Positions 1 to 7,630 of a stretch of DNA of 64,000 nucleotides are shown here, piece by piece; position 1 is the stretch's first letter, and every line of letters starts with the position of its first letter. The DNA is from Fervidobacterium pennivorans DSM 9078 (GTDB lineage: Bacteria; Thermotogota; Thermotogae; Thermotogales; Fervidobacteriaceae), in assembly GCF_000235405.2 (NCBI RefSeq), contig NC_017095.1:2071501-2135500 (forward strand), read 5' to 3'. The notes under the pieces are model-generated. The model was given only the letters and a program-made list of their open reading frames with translations, made no database searches and was not told the DNA's origin. The position numbers and the translations under genes are program-made.

Positions 1-816
1 GAATTTCTGAAACACGGTGTTACCCAAGTGCACTCAGATGACTTTCATGGTGTTAGTTTTGAGACGCTAAAAAAGCTCTTAAAAAACAGCAAAATTAGAA
101 TCTTTGAAAAGCTCTACACCTATGAGCCGTGGAATTACGAGTTCGGAGAATTCGGCATTTCGAAAATTGGTGGTATAAAGCTGTTTGCCGATGGTTCGCT
201 TGGTGGAAGGACTGCATGGATGTTTTATCCATACAAAGACACAGGCAGTTTTGGTATGAATACGTTGCCGGACAATTTTGATGAGATAGTGGAATTTGCA
301 GAGAAAAGAAATATACAATTAAATATACACGTGATTGGTGACAGGGCACTTACGGAAGTTTTAAACAGACTTGAGAAAAATAAAGCGAAGTCAAGACACA
401 GGTTGATTCATTTGCAATTTATTTTGAAAAAAGATTTTCCAAAGTTGAGAAGTTTTTATCTCTCAGTCCAACCACACTTTTACTTTGAAGATATCCCGCT
501 ATTGGATAACGTTTCTTTTGAACTTGCCTATCCATTTATCCAAATGCACAAATCAGGATATATAATGGCATTTTCTACAGACTCTCCTGTTTCACCGGCT
601 GATCCAAAGTATGTGCTTGAATATGCGTTTAAGATGGGGTTTACAAGGGAAGAAGGGATTTATTACTATACCGAAGCAGGTTCTAAGATTGCTGGATACA
701 AATGTGGAAGAATAGATATAGGGTACTGCGGGGACTTTGCTTTATATGACGGTAACGCTTTTGAAGAAGACCCTGTTGCCGTGTTTGTAAATGGTGAGGA
801 GGTAATAAGAAGATGA
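1..816 (+). CDS. YtcJ-type amidohydrolase (5' end outside window)
   Basis: This is the C-terminal part of a metal-dependent amidohydrolase of the Amidohydro_3/YtcJ family. The reading frame is already open at base 1, so the true start lies upstream; the first internal ATG at 28 is not a credible start. Visible family motifs are [13 protein letters not shown], the metal-site block [23 protein letters not shown] and FSTDSPV near the C-terminal end of the barrel, followed by the usual small beta-domain ending in [11 protein letters not shown]. The substrate cannot be told from sequence; family members hydrolyse amide or formamide-like bonds. The stop overlaps the mnmG start (ATGA), so the two genes are translationally coupled. 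Confidence 0.85.
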   Translation, partial: EFLKHGVTQVHSDDFHGVSFETLKKLLKNSKIRIFEKLYTYEPWNYEFGEFGISKIGGIKLFADGSLGGRTAWMFYPYKDTGSFGMNTLPDNFDEIVEFAEKRNIQLNIHVIGDRALTEVLNRLEKNKAKSRHRLIHLQFILKKDFPKLRSFYLSVQPHFYFEDIPLLDNVSFELAYPFIQMHKSGYIMAFSTDSPVSPADPKYVLEYAFKMGFTREEGIYYYTEAGSKIAGYKCGRIDIGYCGDFALYDGNAFEEDPVAVFVNGEEVIRR

Positions 817-2708
817 AAATAGACTATGGCAAATATTTTGAAAGACCAGAAGATGATTACTCTTTCGATGTCATTGTAATTGGTGGTGGGCATGCCGGAA
901 TTGAGGCAGCTCTTGCTTGTGCAAGGCTTGGACTAAAAACAATGCTAATAACAGGAAACCCTGACAATGTAGGCTGGGCTTCATGTAATCCAGCCATTGG
1001 TGGTTCAGCCAAAGGCATTGTAGTCCGAGAGATAGACGCACTTGGCGGAGAGATGGCAAAAACTACTGATGAAACCATGATAAATGTGAGGATGCTCAAC
1101 ACAAGTAAAGGTCCAGCGGTTCAAGCGTTGAGGGCACAAATAGATAAATACGCTTATTCTCGAACGATGAAAAGAAAATTGGAAAATCAAGAAAACCTGC
1201 TTTTACGTTATGGGATTGTAAAAGAACTTCTCGTTGAGAAGGGAAAGGTTGCAGGTGTTGTCGATTCGTTTGGAATAGACTATCGTGCGAAAGCAGTCAT
1301 AGTAACCACAGGGACGTTCCTTAGAGGGAGGATATTCATCGGTAGAGAAACTATGGAAGCGGGTAGAATGGGTGATTTTTCTGCACATGGGTTAACAGAA
1401 TCGCTTATAAACTTTGGTTTTAAGGTTGGGAGGTTTAAGACAGGAACGCCTGCGCGTGTACTGAAAAGAAGTATCGACTTTTCAAAAATGGTAAGACAAG
1501 ATACAGATGATGTCCCTTGGGCATTTTCCCATTTCAACGAACCTAAGGTTCTTTCCAAAGACTATCCATGTTGGTTAACTCATACCCTTCCTGAGACGCA
1601 CAAAATCATACGTGATTACCTGATATTCTCACCACTCTATGGTGAAGTAAAACTCATCCAAGCAAAAGGGCCAAGGTATTGTCCATCAATAGAAGACAAA
1701 GTGGTGAAATTCGAACGTGAAAGCCATCAAGTTTTTGTTGAACCAGAAGGGAAAGACACAGAAGAGTACTATTTAAATGGTTTGTCCACAAGCTTACCTT
1801 ACGCTGCTCAAATTAAGATGCTTAGAACAATCCCGGGACTTGAAAATGTCGTCATTGTTAGACCTGCTTACGCAGTTGAATATGACTACATCGACCCAAC
1901 ACAGCTTTATCCCACATTAGAATCAAAAATTGTTGAAAATCTTTATTTCGCTGGTCAAATTAACGGAACCAGTGGATACGAAGAGGCGGCTGGTCAGGGG
2001 ATTATAGCTGGAATAAACGCAGCATTGAAATTACGCGGAGAAGAACAACTGATTTTAAAAAGGTCTGAGAGTTACATTGGTGTCATGATTGATGACCTTG
2101 TAACAAAGGGAACAGACGAACCTTACAGATTACTCTCTTCGAGAGCAGAGTACAGATTGCTTCTTAGACACGATAACGCACACCTCAGGTTGGCAAAATA
2201 CGGTTACAGAGTTGGTTTAATTCCAAAGTGGTTTTACGAAAGAGTTTTGGAGATAGAGCGCGAAGTGCAAAGACAGTTAGAAAGACTTGAGAACGTCAAA
2301 GTCCCACTTTCAGGACAGGTGAATGAGCTTTTGGTGAGACTTGGTTCAGCTCCTTTGAGTGAAGGAACGAGATTAGCAAAGCTACTCAGAAGGCCTGAGA
2401 TTAAATACGAAGATATAAAAATCTTAGACCCAGAGCCAATTACAGACAGAGAAGTCCTTACACAAGTTGAAATACAGCTTAAATACGAAGGATATATAAA
2501 AGCTATGCTGGACCAGGTGAAAGTATTTGAAGAATACGAAAATTTACATATTGGAAACTTAAAGTTTACAGAAGTGCCTAATTTATCGACCGAAGCGCGC
2601 GAAAAGTTAGAAAAAATAAAGCCCTTCTCAATCGGACAAGCAATGCGAATCCCCGGAGTAACACCGGCAGATATTATGGCATTATTAACCTATATTAGGA
2701 AAAAATAA
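813..2708 (+). CDS. mnmG: tRNA uridine-34 5-carboxymethylaminomethyl modification enzyme MnmG
   Basis: This is the FAD-dependent MnmG (GidA) subunit, which works with the GTPase MnmE to place a carboxymethylaminomethyl group on wobble uridine 34 of several tRNAs. The 631-residue length matches the family. The N-terminal FAD-binding motif [12 protein letters not shown] lies about 25 residues in. Other MnmG blocks are [39 protein letters not shown] and [16 protein letters not shown]. The C-terminal helical MnmE/tRNA-binding domain is complete. It starts at ATG 813 inside the stop codon of the upstream amidohydrolase. There is no terminator before the next gene, which has its own promoter. Confidence 0.97.
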   Translation: MKIDYGKYFERPEDDYSFDVIVIGGGHAGIEAALACARLGLKTMLITGNPDNVGWASCNPAIGGSAKGIVVREIDALGGEMAKTTDETMINVRMLNTSKGPAVQALRAQIDKYAYSRTMKRKLENQENLLLRYGIVKELLVEKGKVAGVVDSFGIDYRAKAVIVTTGTFLRGRIFIGRETMEAGRMGDFSAHGLTESLINFGFKVGRFKTGTPARVLKRSIDFSKMVRQDTDDVPWAFSHFNEPKVLSKDYPCWLTHTLPETHKIIRDYLIFSPLYGEVKLIQAKGPRYCPSIEDKVVKFERESHQVFVEPEGKDTEEYYLNGLSTSLPYAAQIKMLRTIPGLENVVIVRPAYAVEYDYIDPTQLYPTLESKIVENLYFAGQINGTSGYEEAAGQGIIAGINAALKLRGEEQLILKRSESYIGVMIDDLVTKGTDEPYRLLSSRAEYRLLLRHDNAHLRLAKYGYRVGLIPKWFYERVLEIEREVQRQLERLENVKVPLSGQVNELLVRLGSAPLSEGTRLAKLLRRPEIKYEDIKILDPEPITDREVLTQVEIQLKYEGYIKAMLDQVKVFEEYENLHIGNLKFTEVPNLSTEAREKLEKIKPFSIGQAMRIPGVTPADIMALLTYIRKK

Positions 2709-2756
2709 GAATTTTTACAACTTGATGGATGAAAAATGGGCAGTGGCACCCTTATT

Positions 2757-2784
2757 TTGACAGAATGAGATTTTATGGTAAAAT
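2757..2784 (+). promoter_or_regulatory. sigma-70-type promoter for the LysM/M23 peptidase gene
   Basis: TTGACA at 2757-2762, a 16-base spacer, then TAAAAT at 2779-2784. The -35 box is a perfect consensus match. It sits 45 bases before the preferred GTG start at 2829. Confidence 0.7.
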
Positions 2785-2828
2785 ATAAAGTGATTTTTTT
2801 GTAACAATTAGAATAAGGGGTGGTAGGA

Positions 2829-3629
2829 GTGCGAAAAATACTAGTATTCCTGATGTTAGCGATGGTTGGATTGGCATTAGCTTTTTACATAAACTATCAA
2901 GTGCAATCAGGTGATACTTTATACGGTATCTCGAAAGGTTTCGGGATACCTATTCCAGTTATTCTTGATTGGAATCCGGATATATCACCCTCGAGTTTAA
3001 AAGTGGGGCAGAAGCTGAAAATACCTTTTGTCCCAGGAATTATGTATAAACCAGTCAGAACTTTGACACTCTCAACTTTGGCTAAGATATTTTTTGTTGA
3101 CCCGGAGGAGATTTTGGAAGTAAATCCTGCAATTGGAAATAGTGTACGAGCTGGTAAAGAAGTATTTGTCCCACTTGGTAAAGTAAATACTTCATTCACG
3201 CAACTTGTAGACTACATATGGCCCGTTTACGGTAGTATCAGCTCGGAATTTGGTTGGAGAATCCATCCGATATATAACAAAACTATGTTTCACAGCGGAC
3301 TAGACATAAAAGCAGATAATGGTAGTCCTGTATTTGCAGCTAGGTCGGGTGTTGTTAAATTTGCTGGATGGAAATCGGGATACGGAAATGTAATAATCAT
3401 CGACCATGGTAACGGTATCGAGACTTACTATGCTCATCTTTCGAAAATCAATGTCTTCGTCGGTTTGAGAGTTGAAAAAGGTGATTTTATCGGAAGAGTT
3501 GGAAGCACAGGTACATCAACAGGTCCGCATCTGCATTTTGAAGTTAGAGTCAGTTCAGAACCAAGAGATCCCGTAGCTTACTTGCCAAGAAACAATACTT
3601 ACGTTATGAGGAGGGTACTTTCTGAGTAA
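2829..3629 (+). CDS. exported LysM/M23 murein endopeptidase
   Basis: This 266-residue exported cell-wall hydrolase has an N-terminal hydrophobic signal or anchor (RKILVFLMLAMVGLALAF). A LysM peptidoglycan-binding domain follows (YQVQSGDTLYGIS to KLKIPF), then a second weaker LysM-like repeat, then a C-terminal peptidase M23 (LytM) domain. The zinc-binding motifs are intact: HSGLDIKA (HxxxD) and HLHFE (HxH), plus the GNVIIIDHGNGIETYYAHL block. I prefer the GTG at 2829 over the GTG at 2820 because AAGGGG (2815-2820) is then 8 bases upstream. Family members cut peptide cross-links in murein; the exact bond is not evident here. Confidence 0.9.
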   Translation: MRKILVFLMLAMVGLALAFYINYQVQSGDTLYGISKGFGIPIPVILDWNPDISPSSLKVGQKLKIPFVPGIMYKPVRTLTLSTLAKIFFVDPEEILEVNPAIGNSVRAGKEVFVPLGKVNTSFTQLVDYIWPVYGSISSEFGWRIHPIYNKTMFHSGLDIKADNGSPVFAARSGVVKFAGWKSGYGNVIIIDHGNGIETYYAHLSKINVFVGLRVEKGDFIGRVGSTGTSTGPHLHFEVRVSSEPRDPVAYLPRNNTYVMRRVLSE

Positions 3630-3630
3630 T

Positions 3631-4437
3631 TTGAAGAACAATAAAGTTTTCAAAGAGATGGTCTTTACGTTTGATGAGTCAAAGCAAGATATTGTGGATG
3701 ACATATTATACGGTGAATACGATTATTATGAGATAGAAAGCAGCGAGGGGAAATTCCTCGCTATTGTTTTGTCATATGAGGAGAAATTGGAAGAGCTCAA
3801 GAATGCTCTCACAGATGCCGGGTTGGTTTTTATTGGGTATAGGGAAACAAAGCCCGAAGATTGGTTCAAAAACATAATAACGGAACCTTTTGAGATGATA
3901 GAAGGTGTCTGGGTAGACCCAGAAGAACATCATTTAGAAGAAAAGAATGGAATCATTGTTTTGAAAATACCACAAGGCTTGGCTTTTGGTACAGGGCTCC
4001 ATCAGACAACAAAGATGTCAGCAATGTACCTTAAAAAGTACTTAAAACCCGGCATGGATGTTCTCGATCTTGGTTGTGGCAGCGGAATACTGGGAATACT
4101 TGCAAAAAAATTGGGAGCAAGAAGAGTGTTGGCAGTTGATAACGACCCCCTTGCAGTTGAGGTTGCGCAGGAAAATGCTTTAAGAAACAACGTGGATATC
4201 GAAGTAAGATGGTCTGACCTTTTTTCACACGTTGATGGAAAGTATGATATAATCGTCTCGAACATCATTGCGGAAATACTTGTCGAGATGTTAAAGAGTG
4301 CTAAGAACTATCTGAAAGAAGATGGGTTGTTAATATTATCTGGAATAATTGTTCAAAAAGCGAACCTTTTTGAAGGGTATAATATCGTCGAAAAAATGGT
4401 GATGGACGAGTGGAACGCGTTAGTGATAAAGATGTAA
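3631..4437 (+). CDS. prmA: ribosomal protein L11 methyltransferase PrmA
   Basis: This SAM-dependent enzyme methylates ribosomal protein L11. The 268-residue protein has an N-terminal L11-binding domain and a Rossmann methyltransferase domain with motif I DVLDLGCGSGILG, the acidic loop AVDNDPLAVEVA and the PrmA motif VSNIIAEIL. The start is uncertain. TTG at 3631 is usable, but the strong GGAGGG at 3610-3615 is 15 bases away, whereas an in-frame CTG at 3622 is only 6 bases from it; an in-frame stop at 3607 rules out anything earlier. It directly follows the peptidase gene and overlaps the next gene by 28 bases. Confidence 0.95.
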   Translation: MKNNKVFKEMVFTFDESKQDIVDDILYGEYDYYEIESSEGKFLAIVLSYEEKLEELKNALTDAGLVFIGYRETKPEDWFKNIITEPFEMIEGVWVDPEEHHLEEKNGIIVLKIPQGLAFGTGLHQTTKMSAMYLKKYLKPGMDVLDLGCGSGILGILAKKLGARRVLAVDNDPLAVEVAQENALRNNVDIEVRWSDLFSHVDGKYDIIVSNIIAEILVEMLKSAKNYLKEDGLLILSGIIVQKANLFEGYNIVEKMVMDEWNALVIKM

Positions 4438-4919
4438 AAGTTATCCACTCGCAACTTGGTAGAAGTGTTGATAATGTTCTGGGAGTTGAAAAACGCTGCT
4501 TTTGTGGTTTTCCACAGGTTGTCCTCAGCTATCCTATCAGAGATGGCAAACCTTTTCCCACAATTCATTACCTCACATGCCCTCATTTGAGAAAAGAAGT
4601 TTCTAAGTTGGAAGAAAAAGGTTATATCGCCAAGTACGAAGAACTAGTTAAAAGTGATCCAGAACTGTTCGAAAAACTTCGAATTGCACATGAGAAAGTT
4701 ATATCAAAAAGACTGGCTTTATTGAAACCCGAGGATTCTACTTGGTCTTCCGTTTTGTCTTCCGTTGGAACAGGTGGAATAAGGAATTGGAAGACGATAA
4801 AATGTCTTCATCTCCATCTTGCAGATTATCTCGCAGGAATTGACAATCCAATAGGTGAGATGGTGTATAATCTTATTGACCAAAAAGAATGTGATAATTG
4901 CTACTGTAAAAGTTTTTAA
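4410..4919 (+). CDS. DUF501 domain protein
   Basis: This 169-residue protein matches the DUF501 pattern. The Cys-rich N-terminus reads LGVEKRCFCGFPQVVLSYP, followed by FPTIHYLTCPHL, then GTGGIRN and a segment KTIKCLHLHLADYLAG near the C-terminus. The function of the family is not established. The conserved Cys and His residues could bind a metal, but that is inference. Translation begins at GTG 4410 inside prmA, so expression is probably coupled to prmA. The family is widespread in bacteria and is often annotated as a hypothetical protein. Confidence 0.8.
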   Translation: MERVSDKDVKVIHSQLGRSVDNVLGVEKRCFCGFPQVVLSYPIRDGKPFPTIHYLTCPHLRKEVSKLEEKGYIAKYEELVKSDPELFEKLRIAHEKVISKRLALLKPEDSTWSSVLSSVGTGGIRNWKTIKCLHLHLADYLAGIDNPIGEMVYNLIDQKECDNCYCKSF

Positions 4920-4984
4920 GCCTTATTTTGGTTTTTAAAATTACTAAGCGCGTTAAGAGCATTCTGGGGGAAGAGGTGAACAGA

Positions 4985-6280
4985 ATGGAAGGGGCGGTTT
5001 TTTCCACTTTTTCTAATATCTTCCTACTTTTTGATTTTCAAAATCAACCGGTAGATGTCCAACTTGTGTACAAAGAAGCGCAGAAGTATGGGAGAATCGT
5101 TGGCGGAAAGGCTTACGGTTCTTGGTCGAAAAATAAAATGGCAGCATTTGCGTTGTACAACTACGGTATAGAACTTGTCGAAGTGCCAGAAGCAGAATTT
5201 TTGCCAAATAAGAAAGGAAACGATATAAGATTAGCAGTGGATTGCATAGAACAAGCGCTCAGAAATAACATTGTAGATACATTTTTCCTTGTAACCGGTG
5301 ATGCAGATTTCACTGCGTTGGTGTATAAACTCAAATCGTATGGAAAGCGCGTAATTGCACTCGCAAGGACGAAGTCAACAAGTTATGAGCTCGTTTCTGC
5401 CGTTGATAAGTTCATACCCTACGAGGACATTGTGAAAAACGAGAATCTCACTGACCCTGTGGACAGATTGGCTGAAGAGATGGAGATATTCTTAAAACGT
5501 TCCGGAAAGGAATTCACTCGTGACAACCTTTCTCGCTTTTTAATTTCTTTTAACATCAACCCTTCCAAATACGGTTTCCAGACCATGCACGAACTTGTTG
5601 ACGAAGTTTACGAGAGGAAAGTCCAGAAACCTGAGAGGCTGAAGAATATAAAACAAATGGTTCTGAGAGCGGTCTTGTATGAGTCATTAAGTGAAAAGAC
5701 ACTTCCACGGTTTGCGGAAGATAACAAAATTCCCATAGATGACCTTAAAGCGGCAATTGATATCCTGGTTAACGATAAAGTTTTACTACTTTCAGAAAGC
5801 GGTTACGAGATAAATAGAAATAAAGCCTTCTTTGCAACATTACTTGAAAAATACCCAATAGTTGCTGAACATCTTTTGGAATTTGTTGAGAAGACTTACA
5901 AAGCATTTGTCAATGGAAGAGTCAAAGCCTTGAACCAACTTTTACAAAGCGAGTTTAAAATCTCGTCAAGCGAATTCAAAACATACGTCGAAGCTGTGAA
6001 AAGAAGCGGATGTTTGAAAGGTTTGGATGAAAGTGACTACATATCATATTCAACGCCCGCAAAAATAGTATGCGACCTGGAAATGTTCAAGGTTTCTACA
6101 TTTGCCTATTTTGTAAAGCGCATACTGTCCCAAACATTCGTTTTCAAAGAAGAAATGGCTTACATAAAGGAGTTAGTATTTTCGAATAATGAGATGTTGT
6201 TTGAGAAAACACTGGACTTTTTACAACAAACTGGAGAGGTTATAGAAATAGGAGGTGTGTATTTCTACTCACCAGTATGA
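4985..6280 (+). CDS. NYN-domain (LabA/PIN-like) putative RNase with helical C-terminal region
   Basis: The first ~150 residues form a NYN domain, a PIN-like RNase fold. They show IFLLFDFQN with a leading acidic residue, [15 protein letters not shown], and the hallmark [14 protein letters not shown] followed by KRVIALA. These give the usual set of acidic residues that coordinate metal in PIN nucleases. The remaining ~280 residues are charged and helix-rich and include winged-helix-like stretches (for example [20 protein letters not shown]), similar in layout to the OST-HTH/LOTUS parts of LabA-type proteins. I do not recognise the C-terminal family. ATG 4985 is preferred over the upstream TTG at 4928 because GAGGTGAA sits about 5 bases before it. 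RNA cleavage is inferred from the fold. Confidence 0.72.
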   Translation: MEGAVFSTFSNIFLLFDFQNQPVDVQLVYKEAQKYGRIVGGKAYGSWSKNKMAAFALYNYGIELVEVPEAEFLPNKKGNDIRLAVDCIEQALRNNIVDTFFLVTGDADFTALVYKLKSYGKRVIALARTKSTSYELVSAVDKFIPYEDIVKNENLTDPVDRLAEEMEIFLKRSGKEFTRDNLSRFLISFNINPSKYGFQTMHELVDEVYERKVQKPERLKNIKQMVLRAVLYESLSEKTLPRFAEDNKIPIDDLKAAIDILVNDKVLLLSESGYEINRNKAFFATLLEKYPIVAEHLLEFVEKTYKAFVNGRVKALNQLLQSEFKISSSEFKTYVEAVKRSGCLKGLDESDYISYSTPAKIVCDLEMFKVSTFAYFVKRILSQTFVFKEEMAYIKELVFSNNEMLFEKTLDFLQQTGEVIEIGGVYFYSPV

Positions 6281-6738
6281 GAATAGAAATCATCGTCCCA
6301 GGAAAAATTTCCAAACATCTTGTGCCAGCTCAAGAATTCTACGAAGAAAAAATCTCGCGTTTTGCAAAAGTTGAGGTGAATTTTGTCCCACTCGGAGGAG
6401 ATATCAACACACTCGACCCAAAGGTAATAATCTCAAAAGAATCAGAGCACATATTGAAAAGGCTGAAGGAACGTAAATACACACTTATTGACCTTTGGGG
6501 AAAACAGATGACCAGTGAAGAATTTGCTCAGTATATGGATAAAGCTTTTATGAAAGATTCTGAACTGGTCTTCGTCATAGGTGGTCCTCTCGGTATCGAT
6601 GAAACTCTGCGAAAAAACGCAACCGAGAGAATTTCTTTTTCTAAGATGACATTTACTCATGAGATGTGCCTGATTCTTTTGCTTGAGCAAATTTTTAGAG
6701 GGTTTAAAATTCTAAAAAACGAAAAGTACCATTACTGA
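6277..6738 (+). CDS. rlmH: 23S rRNA pseudouridine-1915 N3-methyltransferase RlmH
   Basis: This SPOUT-class methyltransferase modifies pseudouridine 1915 in helix 69 of 23S rRNA. The 153-residue length is normal for RlmH. It shows [22 protein letters not shown], the SAM-binding knot region [12 protein letters not shown], and the C-terminal [25 protein letters not shown] segment that forms the trefoil knot. The ATG overlaps the stop of the NYN gene (ATGA), so the two are co-translated. Confidence 0.96.
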   Translation: MRIEIIVPGKISKHLVPAQEFYEEKISRFAKVEVNFVPLGGDINTLDPKVIISKESEHILKRLKERKYTLIDLWGKQMTSEEFAQYMDKAFMKDSELVFVIGGPLGIDETLRKNATERISFSKMTFTHEMCLILLLEQIFRGFKILKNEKYHY

Positions 6739-6747
6739 GCTTGGCAC

Positions 6748-6775
6748 TCAAGTAAAGACGAATTATTGCCGATAA
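6748..6775 (+). promoter_or_regulatory. sigma-28 (FliA-type) promoter of the flgM operon
   Basis: GCCGATAA at 6768-6775 is an exact match to the flagellar sigma-28 -10 element. A -35-like TCAAGTAA lies at 6748-6755, with 12 bases between, against the E. coli consensus TAAAGTTT-N11-GCCGATAA. It is about 47 bases before the flgM start, where a class-3 flagellar promoter would be expected. Confidence 0.7.
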
Positions 6776-6821
6776 TTAACTTAGGAATGGTTATAAAATC
6801 TTTGAAAGGATGGTGAAGTGC

Positions 6822-7109
6822 ATGATTGACAAAATCAACAAAGTAGGGATTCATAGTGCTCAGAACGTGCAGGAAGTTAAAGGAAAAACGGAGAAGAACG
6901 TAGAAAAATCTAAAGTGAAGGGCGAAGCAAAGAACGTAGCTGATTCTATTATTCTCGAGGAAGGAAAGAAAGTTGCTGAATACATTGAGATGGCTAAAAA
7001 CTATCCTGAAATTAGAGTTGAACTTGTTAACCAAATTAAACAAGCAATTGAGAACGGGACTTTCAAAGTCGATGTAGAGAAGATAGCAAAGAAGATATTG
7101 GAGGGATGA
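6822..7109 (+). CDS. flgM: anti-sigma-28 factor FlgM
   Basis: This 95-residue negative regulator binds FliA (sigma-28) until it is exported through the finished hook-basal body. It shows the FlgM arrangement: a short N-terminus (MIDKINKVG), a charged disordered middle, and a C-terminal helical sigma-binding region (AKNYPEIRVELVNQIKQAI, ENGTFKVDVEKIAKKIL). I start at ATG 6822, not 6810, because the GGATGGTGA-type site lies just before it and the encoded start MIDKI is typical. It is the first gene of flgM-flgN-flgK-flgL behind a sigma-28 promoter, so FlgM would feed back on its own synthesis. Confidence 0.9.
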   Translation: MIDKINKVGIHSAQNVQEVKGKTEKNVEKSKVKGEAKNVADSIILEEGKKVAEYIEMAKNYPEIRVELVNQIKQAIENGTFKVDVEKIAKKILEG

Positions 7110-7113
7110 GATA

Positions 7114-7584
7114 GTGTTAATTGACAACTTGAAAAATGAAATTCGGGTATTTGACAGTATGATTCAAGCCTTCAGGGGGCTTGAAAGTGCTGTTCTCAAT
7201 AGACAAACGGATATGCTTTCGAGGTACGCAGTTACGATAGAAGAGCTTTCTTTGGAAATTTCAAGGTTGGAAGATGAAAGGGATGTTATTTTAAAGAAAA
7301 TGGGTTACCAAAGCGTCAAGGATTATATAGATAAATCAACCGCATCCGATGCTCCGCAAATAGCTTACCTTGCTGCTGAGATTGTTGAGAAGCTCAATGA
7401 ATTGACGATTGTTATGAATAGCATAAGGCAAATCTTTGAATTTGAAAACAACTATTTCGAGTTTCTCAACAATCTTGTCAGAGGTGTTAACCCATCCCCA
7501 AATTATTCTTTTAACCAAAACAAACAAGGTGTATCTGCGTATACTACAAACTACAACACTTCCAGATACGACAGTTTAAAGTAA
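7114..7584 (+). CDS. flgN: flagellar export chaperone FlgN
   Basis: This 156-residue, mostly alpha-helical protein fits FlgN, the cytosolic chaperone that delivers FlgK and FlgL to the flagellar export gate. It is identified from its helical pattern (LEDERDVILKKMGYQSVKDYI, followed by LAAEIVEKLNELTIVMN) and its position directly between flgM and flgK. Start is GTG 7114 with GAGGGATGA upstream, 4 bases after flgM. The family is weakly conserved, so context carries much of the call. Confidence 0.82.
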   Translation: MLIDNLKNEIRVFDSMIQAFRGLESAVLNRQTDMLSRYAVTIEELSLEISRLEDERDVILKKMGYQSVKDYIDKSTASDAPQIAYLAAEIVEKLNELTIVMNSIRQIFEFENNYFEFLNNLVRGVNPSPNYSFNQNKQGVSAYTTNYNTSRYDSLK

Positions 7585-7630
7585 ATTACCAGTAGTTTTG
7601 TTCCCAAGTCAACAAAGGGAGTGATAGAAT

